Shown: positions 9,031-18,954, counted from the first letter of the stretch. The stretch is DNA of 64,000 nucleotides from JAHZKS01 sp047404135 (GCA_047404135.1 JBDOIT010000006.1:113876-177875), one strand, 5' to 3'. Translations and numbers: made by a program. Notes: generated by a model not told the origin, from the sequence alone.

Positions 9031-9285
9031 CTCTATTTCATAGAATGGTATTGCTTCACAACCACTCTGAGTGATCCACTTGCATAGATACAAGCAGTTT
9101 TTTGAGAAATGATATAGTAATCTCCTGACATTTACACTTCTCCTATTTTCTTCAATATCATAACCATTATCTCAGTTCCTACAGTCTTTTCTAAATTGGA
9201 GTTATGAAACAAACCGTCATAGAGTTATAAAACTGCTTTACTTATTGTGATAAATACTATAAATATTTGTCCATTGTTACATTCC

Positions 9286-9363
9286 GGGGGTGTAGCTCAG
9301 TCTGGTTAGAGCGCCTGCCTGTCACGCAGGAGGTCGCGGGTTCAAGTCCCGTCACTCCCGCCA
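9286..9363 (+). tRNA. tRNA-Asp (anticodon GTC)
   Basis: Complete cloverleaf. The acceptor arm gggggtg pairs with cactccc (one G-U), the anticodon stem cctgc/gcagg encloses the loop ctgtcac with anticodon gtc, and the T arm contains ttcaagt. Discriminator G and an encoded CCA follow. The oligopeptidase B gene starts only 16 nt after its 3' end. Confidence 0.97.
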
Positions 9364-9379
9364 TTTACGGAATATTGAT

Positions 9380-11431
9380 ATGAGCGCAAATCCGCCAATC
9401 GCAAAAAAAATTCCTTATCAATACAAAGTACACAATAATACCATCACAGACAATTACCATTGGCTAAGAGATTTTGATTGGCCTAAAGTTAGCAAAGAAG
9501 ATGTGCTTGAATACCTAAAAGCAGAAAATGCCCATGCAGCACATTTCTTTGATCCCAAGAAAAACCTAATAGATAATATATATAAAGATCTCATAGGAAG
9601 AATAAAATTAGATGACATCTCTACCCCTATGAGAGATAAAAACTACTACTATTATAGCATCACAAAAGAAAAGCTAGATTATTCTATATTTGCAAGAAAA
9701 ACTAAAGATGGCAAAGAAGAGATACTTCTAGATAAGAACGAAGAAGCCAAAGGCGAGAAATATTATAGAGTAGGCACAGTATCAATAAGCCCCAATGAAA
9801 ATCTTATGGCTTACTCAACCGACACTTCTGGTGATGAGCGTTTTAAATTAAAGATCAAAGATCTAAAAACAAATCATTTTCTACATGATGAACTGGAAAA
9901 TATTATGGGAGAGGCTGTGTGGCACGAAACCGGAGAAGGTTTATACTATACAAAGCTAGATGATAAATGGCGCCCAAATACCCTATACTACCACAAGCTA
10001 GGCACTGACCAGAAAGATGATATTCTTTTATACAAAGAGGAAGATCATGTCTTCCGCATCGGCATAGGAAAAACAACTGACAGAGAATATATAATTCTTG
10101 GCGTATCAAGTAGCACCACCAGCGAAGTCAGGTACATAAAATCTGATGACCTCACACATAAAGTGCACCTATTCATACCAAGAAAAGATGAGCATTTATG
10201 TTCAGTCGATCACATGCATGGTGAGTTCTACATCGAAACAAATGATAAAGGGAAAAATTTCAGATTAGTTAGAACTAAGAATCACAAAAATTTTGACGAC
10301 TTGGAAGAACTGGTGCCACATCAAGATGATGTCTATTTAACAAGTTACTATTTATATGAAAAACATATTGTCACTCAAGCAAAGAAAGATGGCCTTCCTA
10401 AGATCACTGTCCAAGATTACAAAATGAATAACAAGGATGTACTAGAATTCCCTGAGACGACCTATACTGCCGGAGTATCCTACTCATGCCATGATGACGA
10501 TGGAATGTTTGTTGGGTACACATCCATGACATCTCCGGGTACGATGTTTAAATATGATTTCAAAACCAAAGATCTCAATATAATAAAAATACAAGAGATA
10601 CCTTCTGGATATGATAAATCTGAATATCATTCCGAAAGAGTATTAGCTTTCTCTCGTGAAGAAGGAACCAAAATACCTGTATCTCTAGTATACAAAAAAT
10701 CTCTCTTTAAAAAAGATGGGAGCAACCCTCTATTCTTATATGGATATGGATCATATGGACATGCGGTACCTCCTTCTTTTAACTCCAACTCTCTATCCCT
10801 CCTAGATGAAGGCTTTATATATGCAGTTGCGCATATTAGGGGGGGCGATGATTTAGGATTTCATTGGTATGAAGATGCAAAATTCTTGAATAAAAAAAGA
10901 ACTTTCAATGACTTCATAGACACAGCAAAGCATCTTTCTAAAGAAAACTACACATCTGAAGGAAATATAGTCATCTCAGGAGGAAGCGCAGGAGGCATGC
11001 TGATGGGTGTAGCACTGAACGAAGCCCCTGAGTTATTCAAAGCAGCAATAGCAGATGTTCCTTTCGTAGATGTATTAAATACGATGCTTGATCATACATT
11101 GCCGCTAACACCAGGGGAATTCAAAGAATGGGGAAACCCACAGGAGAAAGATTATTTTGACTATATCAAATCTTACTCACCATACGAAAATGTAAAAGAG
11201 CAACGTTACCCAGCTTTATATATTTTAGGTGGACTAAATGACCCAAGAGTAGCTTACTGGGAGCCAGCAAAATGGGCAGCAAAGCTAAGGGATTTCAAAA
11301 CCGACTCTAATGTTATTATCTTTGAAACTAACATGGATACAGGTCACGGTGGAAAATCAGGAAGATTCGAAGCTTATAAAGAATTAGCCAAAAAATATGC
11401 CTTCATTCTTAGAGTCTTCAATAAAGCCTAG
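9380..11431 (+). CDS. ptrB: Oligopeptidase B (S9A prolyl oligopeptidase family)
   Basis: A 683-residue cytosolic serine peptidase that cleaves short peptides after basic residues. The N-terminal part opens with the family motif DNYHWLRD and builds a beta-propeller that limits access to the active site. The C-terminal alpha/beta hydrolase domain carries the triad: Ser536 in SGGSAGG, Asp621 in GGLNDPRVAYWEP and His656 in DTGHGG. The segment GGLNDPRV.YWEPAKW favours oligopeptidase B over prolyl oligopeptidase. Length fits the family (about 680-700). Its stop overlaps the convergent EamA gene by 4 nt. Confidence 0.92.
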   Translation: MSANPPIAKKIPYQYKVHNNTITDNYHWLRDFDWPKVSKEDVLEYLKAENAHAAHFFDPKKNLIDNIYKDLIGRIKLDDISTPMRDKNYYYYSITKEKLDYSIFARKTKDGKEEILLDKNEEAKGEKYYRVGTVSISPNENLMAYSTDTSGDERFKLKIKDLKTNHFLHDELENIMGEAVWHETGEGLYYTKLDDKWRPNTLYYHKLGTDQKDDILLYKEEDHVFRIGIGKTTDREYIILGVSSSTTSEVRYIKSDDLTHKVHLFIPRKDEHLCSVDHMHGEFYIETNDKGKNFRLVRTKNHKNFDDLEELVPHQDDVYLTSYYLYEKHIVTQAKKDGLPKITVQDYKMNNKDVLEFPETTYTAGVSYSCHDDDGMFVGYTSMTSPGTMFKYDFKTKDLNIIKIQEIPSGYDKSEYHSERVLAFSREEGTKIPVSLVYKKSLFKKDGSNPLFLYGYGSYGHAVPPSFNSNSLSLLDEGFIYAVAHIRGGDDLGFHWYEDAKFLNKKRTFNDFIDTAKHLSKENYTSEGNIVISGGSAGGMLMGVALNEAPELFKAAIADVPFVDVLNTMLDHTLPLTPGEFKEWGNPQEKDYFDYIKSYSPYENVKEQRYPALYILGGLNDPRVAYWEPAKWAAKLRDFKTDSNVIIFETNMDTGHGGKSGRFEAYKELAKKYAFILRVFNKA

Positions 11432-12408
11432 GCTTCACTAGATATTTTCTTTTTTCGAATTACCTCTCTATGCATTAGAGCAAGACCAGATGCAATAATT
11501 AGCATATAACCGATCCACGATGCAGGCTTTGGAGATGCACCAAATATTATAAATCCATATGTTCCAGCCCATACTGCCTTAAAATATGAAAATGGCATCA
11601 CAACAGAAAACTCTCCGAATTTCAATGCATTAAATAGAAACAAACTATGAGAGAAGTAACACATAGCCATCCCAAGAATTAGAATAATATGATTCCACTG
11701 CAGCCCTATTTCTGAGAATCTGGTAATTCTCGTAGGAACCCACATTGAACCCAAAGACGTCTTTATAATCCCCCAATCAACAAAAGCAATTGGGTAGGTA
11801 AAAAGCACAGAAAACAATAAAAGATAGAACATCTGATTCTTGCCATTACTTTTCAATCCAAGATTTTTAATAGTAACGTTATTACACACCCATAGAAAGA
11901 TAGACCCAATAATAAATAGATATCCTTTATTAAACTGATTAGAAAACTCACTCAAACCATCTAACGAAAAAACATCTGTCCTAACAACAATTAAAACTCC
12001 AACAAGACTTAAGAGTACACAGAGAATCTTTGTCTTAGTGGCTTTTTCACGAAAGAAGATCATGCCAATGGCGACTAACAACACCTGCTCTACATTTTGT
12101 AGAACCGTTGCATCTATAAGACGAACAAATTGCAGACCATACATAAAACTTAAAGATCCTCCTACGCTAAAAAAAGCTCTGAGCAAATGCATTTTAAAAT
12201 GCTTTGTTTTTATATTCTCCAAACCCCCTTTGTGTAAGATCCATGGAAAAGCACAAATTAGAACAGAAGCCTTATAAAGAAACACAATGTGGACAGATGA
12301 AATATCTTTAATTACAAATTTAACGATAGTATAAAGAGTAGCTACAGACAAAGTATCGAATAATACACAAGATATTCCTAAAAAGTTATTACGCTTTGGA
12401 GCAGCCAA
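11428..12408 (-). CDS. EamA/DMT family transporter
   Basis: A 326-residue inner-membrane protein with about ten helices arranged as two EamA repeats. Helical hallmarks are LLRAFFSVGGSLSFMYGLQF in the first repeat, followed by ATVLQNVEQVLLVAIGMIFFREK; the second repeat holds FSVVMPFSYFKAVWAGTYGFIIFGASP. The DMT superfamily exports or imports small metabolites. In Rickettsia a related carrier imports S-adenosylmethionine, but the substrate here cannot be told. The C-terminus is basic (REVIRKKK). Confidence 0.88.
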   Translation of the reverse strand: MAAPKRNNFLGISCVLFDTLSVATLYTIVKFVIKDISSVHIVFLYKASVLICAFPWILHKGGLENIKTKHFKMHLLRAFFSVGGSLSFMYGLQFVRLIDATVLQNVEQVLLVAIGMIFFREKATKTKILCVLLSLVGVLIVVRTDVFSLDGLSEFSNQFNKGYLFIIGSIFLWVCNNVTIKNLGLKSNGKNQMFYLLLFSVLFTYPIAFVDWGIIKTSLGSMWVPTRITRFSEIGLQWNHIILILGMAMCYFSHSLFLFNALKFGEFSVVMPFSYFKAVWAGTYGFIIFGASPKPASWIGYMLIIASGLALMHREVIRKKKISSEA

Positions 12409-12759
12409 AGTAATGACCTCTTTAATTAATAAAATCGAGAGATATTAACATTAAAATGAACCAATTCCAACTTATATCGAACAATATAGAGGGATTTTTA
12501 CCTAGTATTTTCTACTGATATTAGTTTTATATGCTTTTAATCTAACGTTTTATTTCGAGACCAGTCAAATCTATAGCGCTTGCGCTAATATCCGGCCCCT
12601 CAATAAAAGGCAAGACCTTTCTCCGACAATCGCCACTCTACAACCTCCATGTATAAAAATATAATGTGCCATATAAGCGTATAAATCTTCAAAAAAAATA
12701 ATGCACAATGTTTTCTTTATACTGTATTATCTTTTTGAATTTACAATAACTTTTGTGGA
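12409..12759. other. Intergenic stretch with a possible decayed gene end
   Basis: This 351-bp gap between divergent genes has no intact gene. On the minus strand, 12650-12542 reads as a protein-like sequence only if one frameshift near 12610 is allowed: EVVEWRLSEK, then LPFIEGPDISASAIDLTG, ending at a TAG at 12544-12542. This may be the 3' remnant of a lost gene. A short inverted repeat TAGCGC-TT-GCGCTA lies at 12574-12587. The promoter of the FMN reductase gene should lie in the right part, but no strong match is seen. Confidence 0.3.
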
Positions 12760-13293
12760 ATGAGAATATTTTTACTAGCCGCCTCTTTAAGAAAAGAATC
12801 CTCAAATAAAGCGCTCATCAGTCTATGTGCAAATTATTTAGGTAAAAACCACGAGGTGGACTTTGCAGAATTCTCTGAATTCGATGTGCCTTTATATAAT
12901 GGTGATATTCAAGAAAAAGATGGAATTCCACAAAATGCCCAGAACTTTTCTAAAAGGATAAAGGAAGCAGACAAGGTAATTTTTTCTGTGCCAGAATATA
13001 ATTACTCTGTTCCTGGAGCATTCAAGAATCTTATAGACTGGGCCTCAAGGATTAGGCCAATACCTTATAAAGATCTCAAAATTCTTATTTTGACAGCTTC
13101 TACTGCTGATTGTGGGGGCAATAGAAGCTACTGGCATACAAAAATCCCCTTCGAAGGATGTGGAGCTTTTGTATATCCAGGAACTTTCTCTCTAGCTAAA
13201 ACACATAAAATCTTAGATTCAAAGGGGGAGCTAAGAGAAGAAAAGTTATTACAACAACTACATTCACTTTTGGACGAATTCACATTACATTAA
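12760..13293 (+). CDS. NADPH-dependent FMN reductase family protein
   Basis: A 177-residue flavodoxin-like protein. The phosphate-binding loop is AASLRKESSN (about 7-16). The family signature is PEYNYSVPGAFKNLIDW (about 78-94), as in chromate/quinone reductases and azoreductase-like FMN enzymes. It probably reduces quinones, FMN or other electrophiles with NAD(P)H in the cytosol. It is followed after 12 nt by dut on the same strand, so the two are likely co-transcribed. Confidence 0.88.
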   Translation: MRIFLLAASLRKESSNKALISLCANYLGKNHEVDFAEFSEFDVPLYNGDIQEKDGIPQNAQNFSKRIKEADKVIFSVPEYNYSVPGAFKNLIDWASRIRPIPYKDLKILILTASTADCGGNRSYWHTKIPFEGCGAFVYPGTFSLAKTHKILDSKGELREEKLLQQLHSLLDEFTLH

Positions 13294-13305
13294 TCAGGTA
13301 TCACA

Positions 13306-13761
13306 ATGAATAAAATAGCTATTAAACTTACAAAGACAGAAACTGGAAAAGGCCTCCCTACTCCAAAATATGCTACCGAAGGAAGCGCTGGAATGGATCT
13401 ATATGCAGATATAGAGAATAAATTTGTGTTACATAAAAACACAAGAACATTGGTCTCCACCGGTATTTCTATTGAACTTCCACGGGGTTATGAATCACAA
13501 ATCAGACCAAGGTCTGGATTAGCTGCAAAAAATGGCATTACAGTCCTCAACACCCCAGGAACTATAGATTCTGACTATAGAGGAGAAATCAAAGTAATAT
13601 TGATTAACCTTTCTGACCAAGATTTCACAATAGAGCGCGGCATGAGAATTGCTCAAATGGTGATTGCCCCTGTTGCAATGGCAACTATTACAGAAACTGA
13701 AACACTTGAAAAAACCGTAAGGGGAGAAGGGGGTTTTGGATCCACAGGTGTAGAAGCGTAA
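13306..13761 (+). CDS. dut: dUTP diphosphatase
   Basis: A 151-residue trimeric dUTPase that hydrolyses dUTP to dUMP and PPi, keeping uracil out of DNA and feeding dTMP synthesis. All five motifs are present: SAGMDLYAD (27-35), RPRSGLAAK (67-75), GTIDSDYRGE (85-94) with the catalytic aspartate, RIAQMV (114-119) and the C-terminal GEGGFGSTG (140-148), which closes over the active site. Full length for the family. Confidence 0.97.
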   Translation: MNKIAIKLTKTETGKGLPTPKYATEGSAGMDLYADIENKFVLHKNTRTLVSTGISIELPRGYESQIRPRSGLAAKNGITVLNTPGTIDSDYRGEIKVILINLSDQDFTIERGMRIAQMVIAPVAMATITETETLEKTVRGEGGFGSTGVEA

Positions 13762-13851
13762 CTATACCTCCATATCAAAAGAAAAACGATGCATAAACAA
13801 CTATGGGATAATATAATATAATTATACTCCACATTGTTTTAGGTAATAAGT

Positions 13852-14991
13852 ATGCATATTGTAGCACTCAAAATGCTAGTTGGAAATAGAGCCAAATATT
13901 TTGGTTTGGTTTTCGGCGTTATGTTCGCAACCTTATTAATGTCGCAGCAAGTATCTATGTTCATAGGAATACTAGATAGAACCTCCAGTCAGATTCTTGA
14001 TATTAGTGAAGCAGATCTCTGGGTCATGTCGCCCGAAATGAGTTATGCTGATGAAATCAAACCTATGCCAGAGTTTGAATTATACAAAATCAGAGGTGCC
14101 GAAGGAGTAAAATGGGCGGTCCCCTTATTCAAAGGAATGATGAGTATAAAAACCTTCCAGGGGAAATTACAGCAAATCATACTAATGGGTGTAGACAACC
14201 AAACACTAATAGGAAAACCTCCAAAAATGCTTGCTGGAAAATGGGAGAATCTTAGAGAGCATAATTCTATAATCATGGATAAATCTGGTTGGGATTATAT
14301 CTGGCCAAACAGACCTCTAGAGCTAGGAATAGAAATTGAACTAAACGAAAAAACAGCAAAAATAGTTGGAATATGCCAAGCCAGCCCCCCTTTCATGACA
14401 TCTCCCGTTGTGTTCACTCAGTTTAAAAATATTAGAAGATACGTTCCTAGCGGAAGAAAGCACATGTCTTTTGTGGTTGCAAAAGCTGACGATGGATTTT
14501 CTCCGATAGAAGTCGCAGAAAACATCTCTAAAAAAACATATTTGCAAGCTCTTACATCTAAAGAATTTCAATGGAGAAGCATAAACCACTACCTAACAAA
14601 AACCGGCATACCAATTAACTTTGGCATAACTGTCGCATTAGGGTTTATAATAGGAGCCATTATTGTAGCTCAAACACTTTATATATTTGTTATAGAAAAT
14701 ATCAAACAATTTGCAGCGCTGAAGGCAATAGGAGCTACCAATGCCCAAATCTTAATTATGGTCCTTATTCAAACTGCTGTTGTGGCCGTCATAGGATTTA
14801 GTATCGGCATTGGACTAGCTGCACTATTTTTCGAAAGCACTGCACATTTAAATACGATGAGAGGCTTTTACCTATTGCCAGAAGTAGTTATTGGCACCGC
14901 TTTAACAATCATCGTTATCATGCTTCTTGCGTCTTATACAAGCATTAGAAAGGTTATGTCTGTAGACCCTGCAACTGTATTTAGGAATTAA
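13852..14991 (+). CDS. ABC transporter permease, FtsX/MacB (DevC-like) family
   Basis: A 379-residue permease with one N-terminal helix (about 16-35), a large periplasmic domain, and three C-terminal helices (roughly 262-375). This is the type VII ABC transporter layout of MacB/LolCE/DevC. The stretch FAALKAIGATNAQI is the conserved cytoplasmic segment after the second helix. It works with the ATPase that follows at once (0 nt gap), the membrane fusion protein and the TolC-like lipoprotein downstream. The four genes form a tripartite exporter unit. Confidence 0.87.
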   Translation: MHIVALKMLVGNRAKYFGLVFGVMFATLLMSQQVSMFIGILDRTSSQILDISEADLWVMSPEMSYADEIKPMPEFELYKIRGAEGVKWAVPLFKGMMSIKTFQGKLQQIILMGVDNQTLIGKPPKMLAGKWENLREHNSIIMDKSGWDYIWPNRPLELGIEIELNEKTAKIVGICQASPPFMTSPVVFTQFKNIRRYVPSGRKHMSFVVAKADDGFSPIEVAENISKKTYLQALTSKEFQWRSINHYLTKTGIPINFGITVALGFIIGAIIVAQTLYIFVIENIKQFAALKAIGATNAQILIMVLIQTAVVAVIGFSIGIGLAALFFESTAHLNTMRGFYLLPEVVIGTALTIIVIMLLASYTSIRKVMSVDPATVFRN

Positions 14992-15702
14992 ATGAGCGAA
15001 TTCATAGCAAAGGCAGAAAACATCCAAATGTTCTTCCATTCTGATAATGAGAAAACACAGGTAATACACGATGTCTCTGTTAAAATCCCATCCGGCAAGA
15101 TAACAATGCTAGTTGGACCAAGTGGCTGTGGAAAAACAACGTTGATTTCTATACTTACAGGAATGCTAAAACCATCCGCAGGCGAGGTATTTTATAAAGA
15201 CAAAAAAATATCTTCCCTCTCAGATAATGATAAAGCAATATTAAGGCGCAAAGAATTTGGCTTAGTTTTCCAACAATACAATTTAATTGAGACACTGACT
15301 GCCGCAGAAAATGTTGCAATACCGCTACTAGCTGATGGCATGGATTTTAATAATGCAATAAGACATGCTGTCAGAGTTTTACAAACTCTGGATCTAGGAA
15401 ACCGAGCAGATTTTATGCCCCCAACACTCTCTGGAGGAGAGCAGCAAAGAGTAGCCGTTGCAAGGGGTTTAGTGCATAATCCAAATCTTGTAGTATGTGA
15501 CGAACCCACTGCGGCATTAGATGCAAAAAATGGCAAAAATATTATCGCCCTATTATCCAAAATTGCAAAAGAGAAACACAAATCGGTTCTAATTGTCACG
15601 CACGATAATAGGATTTTTGAATATGCAGACTTAATAATTCACATGGATGATGGTAGAATAGAGAAGGAAGAAGATAAGCCAGGTGCGCAAATTGAAAAAT
15701 AA
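14992..15702 (+). CDS. ABC transporter ATP-binding protein (MacB/LolD/DevA-like)
   Basis: A 236-residue ATPase with Walker A GPSGCGKTT (42-50), Q-loop FQQYNL, signature LSGGEQQRVAVARG (146-159), Walker B LVVCDEP (about 166-172) and H-loop VTHD. The sequence is closest to ATPases of the MacB/LolD/DevA group, fitting its permease neighbour. It drives the exporter by ATP hydrolysis at the inner membrane. The last 20 nt overlap the start of the membrane fusion protein gene. Confidence 0.92.
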   Translation: MSEFIAKAENIQMFFHSDNEKTQVIHDVSVKIPSGKITMLVGPSGCGKTTLISILTGMLKPSAGEVFYKDKKISSLSDNDKAILRRKEFGLVFQQYNLIETLTAAENVAIPLLADGMDFNNAIRHAVRVLQTLDLGNRADFMPPTLSGGEQQRVAVARGLVHNPNLVVCDEPTAALDAKNGKNIIALLSKIAKEKHKSVLIVTHDNRIFEYADLIIHMDDGRIEKEEDKPGAQIEK

Positions 15703-16585
15703 CTCTTTAGTACATATATTCCTGCCTTTATGCGCCCTAGTGTTCCTAGTCTTCACATTGGTCTCTGTAACCAAAAATCGCGTGCCAAAACCTCGAGACA
15801 CAACCGTGGAACCTCCGAGCGCCCCTTTCCAGCATAAAATTGCAGGACTAGGAATTGTAGAATCAGAAACAAGGAATATAGAGATAGGATCACATAGCTC
15901 AGGTGTTATATCCAAGATATATGTACACGAAGGAGATTTGATAAACAAAGGAGATCCGTTATTTAGCATAGATGATTCAGAAATAAAAGCAGAGATGGAT
16001 CACGCCAGAGCAAAATTAGCAATCACACAAATACACTACGAAGATATTTCGCATGACCTAAATTTATTTGAAAGCATCAAGGATAAAAGGGCAATTAGTT
16101 ATAGCGAACTAAGCAGAAAAAGATTTGCCGCAAAAAAAGCACACGCACAGATGGTTGAAGCAAAAACACGCTTGAAAGTTTTGGAATCCCGCTTCAAGAA
16201 ACTAACTGCAAAATCTCCAGTAGAGGGTCATGTTTTGCAAATCAATGCAAAAATTGGAGAATTTTTGAACAATAACACAACCCCTCCAATCGTAGTAGGG
16301 CATCTAGGGAACATGAGGGTAAGAGTAGAAATAGATGAAACTGACATCCATAGGGTAGACCAAGATGCTAGCGCCATAGGGATTTTGAGAGGAAATTCTA
16401 AAGTGAAGATCCCTTTGAAGTTTTTAAAATATGCACCATATATAATGCCAAAATCTAACTTAAGTAACCGTATCTCAGAAAGAATTGATACCAGGATAAT
16501 TGAGCTTGTTTATGGCTTTGACAATTCACACGCAAGCGCATTACCAGGGCAGAGAATGGATGTCTTTATAGAGGAGGCGAGGTAA
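15683..16585 (+). CDS. Membrane fusion protein, HlyD/DevB family
   Basis: A 300-residue periplasmic adaptor. It begins with a GTG start inside the ATPase gene, a short basic segment and one membrane helix (about 10-28). The lipoyl-like half GVISKIYVHEGDLINKGDPLF (about 74-94) leads into a coiled-coil hairpin (about 102-175), and the second lipoyl half is AKSPVEGHVLQINAKIGEF. Such adaptors link an inner-membrane ABC exporter to a TolC-type channel. The coiled-coil hairpin is short compared with MacA. Confidence 0.88.
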   Translation: MRKLKNNSLVHIFLPLCALVFLVFTLVSVTKNRVPKPRDTTVEPPSAPFQHKIAGLGIVESETRNIEIGSHSSGVISKIYVHEGDLINKGDPLFSIDDSEIKAEMDHARAKLAITQIHYEDISHDLNLFESIKDKRAISYSELSRKRFAAKKAHAQMVEAKTRLKVLESRFKKLTAKSPVEGHVLQINAKIGEFLNNNTTPPIVVGHLGNMRVRVEIDETDIHRVDQDASAIGILRGNSKVKIPLKFLKYAPYIMPKSNLSNRISERIDTRIIELVYGFDNSHASALPGQRMDVFIEEAR

Positions 16586-17976
16586 TGACTAAATTCACTA
16601 CACTTCTTATATTCTTTATTTTTTTGCTTTCAGGGTGCGTACAAAAGCAACCTATGAAACATAAAAAATTAAAATTCTCAGATAGCTGGCATAATAAATC
16701 CGAAATACGAAATATTTCCACATCGGAGAAAATTCCTGAGTCACAAATATACTGGTGGAAAAATTTTAAAGATCCTCAATTAAATAAGCTGATAGATCTA
16801 GCCGCAGAAAACAATTTAGACAATAAGATCGCTATTGCGCGGGTAAAGCAGGCAAGAGCAGATGCTAACGTGACTCATGCTGATCTACTTCCTGAGTTAA
16901 ACCCTACAGAATCGTACAGCAACTCTAAAAAAATTACCTCTGGCTCAGCCTCCTCTAAAACAAGACTCATTACTACAGAATTAGATTTATCTTGGGAGTT
17001 GGACTTTTTTGGCAAACAAAGACATCTGACGCAGTCAGATATTGATTCAACAATGTCATATGAATCAGATAGAGATCAAATCATGCTCACTTTGGTTTCA
17101 GACCTTATTGCGAATTACATAGATTATGCAAAGACAATAGAGCTGATTATAATACACAAGAAAACCTTAGAAGAATCCAAATATTCTTTTGACATAGCGA
17201 AAGCAAAGCATTTATCCGGAGTCACGCAATCTTTGGAATTAGAAGCAGAGAGAGCAAATTACATTCAAAGCTCTTCAAGATTAAATGACCTACAGACAGA
17301 TGCGAAGAAGACCTTGCACAAGATCTCCACATTATGTGGAATCCCAGCAGGACAGCTAGCTCTGGATGACAAGGAAATATCTATACCAAAGATAAAAGAA
17401 AAAATCTTCTTAGATACACCTTTAAACATAATCAGACAAAGGCCTGATATCAAAAAAGCAGAATATCTATTACTCTCCAGCACTTCTGCAACCAAATCAT
17501 CAATAGCCTCCCAATATCCAAATATTTCCTTAGCTGCTACGATTGGTTATCAAGATTCCAATGCATCCCCTCCAACAAGCTCTTGGAGTATAAGCCAAAC
17601 TTTACTCGCACCAATATTAAATTTTAGAAAGATTAGAGAAAAAATCAAATCTCAAGAAGCACAAGAAGAGCAAACTTTTCTTTCCTACCAAAAAACTATC
17701 TTAACTGCAATTGAAGAAATTGAATCAAATTTAGCCTCTTATAACGATATGCATAAGAATTATAATAATGCATTAAAGATTATAAAATCTAGAGCGCATA
17801 TTTTAGAAATGACAAATCATTTGTATGATAGCAAAACTAAATCTTACCAAGATGTTATAACTGCCAGAAAAGAGCTATTAACCGCCAAAACAAAACTTGC
17901 AGAGAAACTATCTGCAATGTCAATAAATGCAGTCAAGCTTTATAAGGCGCTGGGCTATAAAATAGTAAACTCCTAA
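16585..17976 (+). CDS. TolC/OprM-type outer-membrane efflux lipoprotein
   Basis: A 463-residue outer-membrane channel of the NodT/OprM lipoprotein type. The signal peptide ends in a lipobox LLSGC with the acylated cysteine at residue 18. YWWKNFKDPQLNKLIDLA and the two long helical repeats match the family, including LSWELDFFGK and the later QRPDIKKAEYLL segment. It forms the trimeric exit duct of the exporter encoded just upstream (start overlaps the previous stop by 1 nt). The stop overlaps the convergent glycosyltransferase gene by 4 nt. Confidence 0.92.
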   Translation: MTKFTTLLIFFIFLLSGCVQKQPMKHKKLKFSDSWHNKSEIRNISTSEKIPESQIYWWKNFKDPQLNKLIDLAAENNLDNKIAIARVKQARADANVTHADLLPELNPTESYSNSKKITSGSASSKTRLITTELDLSWELDFFGKQRHLTQSDIDSTMSYESDRDQIMLTLVSDLIANYIDYAKTIELIIIHKKTLEESKYSFDIAKAKHLSGVTQSLELEAERANYIQSSSRLNDLQTDAKKTLHKISTLCGIPAGQLALDDKEISIPKIKEKIFLDTPLNIIRQRPDIKKAEYLLLSSTSATKSSIASQYPNISLAATIGYQDSNASPPTSSWSISQTLLAPILNFRKIREKIKSQEAQEEQTFLSYQKTILTAIEEIESNLASYNDMHKNYNNALKIIKSRAHILEMTNHLYDSKTKSYQDVITARKELLTAKTKLAEKLSAMSINAVKLYKALGYKIVNS

Positions 17977-18896
17977 AGCTCCGCTTTTATCCTTCTGTAA
18001 ACCTCTTCAACCTCTAAATCCTTTAAATCCTTTACAGAAAGAGCTTTAAAATTTTGTGTCTCTATGCTGGTCTTTTTAGGGGTAGTATGGGAGCCAAATA
18101 AAACCAGGCCCTTGCATCCCAAATGTGCAGCTATATGCGCAGGACCTGTGTCGTTAGAGATAACAAATTTCGCACCTTTTATTACCTTAGCCATTTGCCT
18201 TATACCTATTGCCTTACCATTATATAATTGTGCAATCCCCCCTACTTTCTTAGCATCCTCTATTTCGCTTGGGCCAGGGGTAGATACAACGTCCAAACTA
18301 GGAAACTCTTGTTCCAGTGTTTTTATTAAATCGCTAAAATATGGCCATGTTTTTGCCGTGCCATTAGCTGATGCGAAAGGGGCAATATAAATATAATCTT
18401 TTCGTATTCTCTTATCTAACTCAAAATCCATATCTATTGCCCATGAAAAATCTGGAGTTTTAGTGAATTTCGTTTCTATCCCACTGCGCTTTAATTGAAT
18501 ATCCATTCTGTCAATTGCTCCAATCTCTTTGAAACTCTCTTTTGTTTCAGATCCCTGCAATACCTTTAGTATAGAACTCCAATTTGGAGCAGAGAACATG
18601 TATTTTTTATAGCTGTCTGTTCTATAAGAATTCTGCAGATCGTAAACAGTATTAAATTTGTACCTTTTTATTGCCTTCCTAAGCTTCAGCCAAATATTGA
18701 TTTTAAAAAACGACTCCCTATTATCAATTAACAAATCATCTATATAAGGACATATTGAAAATAATTCCTTATAAGGTGAAGATGTCAGCAGAATAATATT
18801 GTCTTTAGGGTGCGCATTCCTAATATCCTTCAGAGCACCAGAAATCTGCACCACATCACCTAAAGCACCGTGTTTTATTACTAATATATTTGACAT
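17973..18896 (-). CDS. Glycosyltransferase family 9 (heptosyltransferase-like)
   Basis: A 307-residue GT-B enzyme. The N-terminal motif ILVIKHGALGDVVQ (4-17) and the C-terminal nucleotide-sugar site ISNDTGPAHIAAHLG (246-260) are diagnostic for GT9, the family of ADP-heptose:LPS heptosyltransferases. It presumably transfers a sugar to a surface glycan on the cytoplasmic face. No other LPS-core genes lie nearby, so the acceptor is uncertain. It is divergent from a DUF6165 gene, a type of protein often found beside glycan genes. Confidence 0.87.
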   Translation of the reverse strand: MSNILVIKHGALGDVVQISGALKDIRNAHPKDNIILLTSSPYKELFSICPYIDDLLIDNRESFFKINIWLKLRKAIKRYKFNTVYDLQNSYRTDSYKKYMFSAPNWSSILKVLQGSETKESFKEIGAIDRMDIQLKRSGIETKFTKTPDFSWAIDMDFELDKRIRKDYIYIAPFASANGTAKTWPYFSDLIKTLEQEFPSLDVVSTPGPSEIEDAKKVGGIAQLYNGKAIGIRQMAKVIKGAKFVISNDTGPAHIAAHLGCKGLVLFGSHTTPKKTSIETQNFKALSVKDLKDLEVEEVYRRIKAEL

Positions 18897-18954
18897 AAAG
18901 ATAATAAGATTTTATTTATAAAACCATACAATAAAATGTGGAACAATAAAATAT

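Noticed and set aside
12574..12587. Short inverted repeat TAGCGC-TT-GCGCTA
   Set aside because: A 2-nt loop and no T-run make it unlikely as a terminator; too short for a confident operator.
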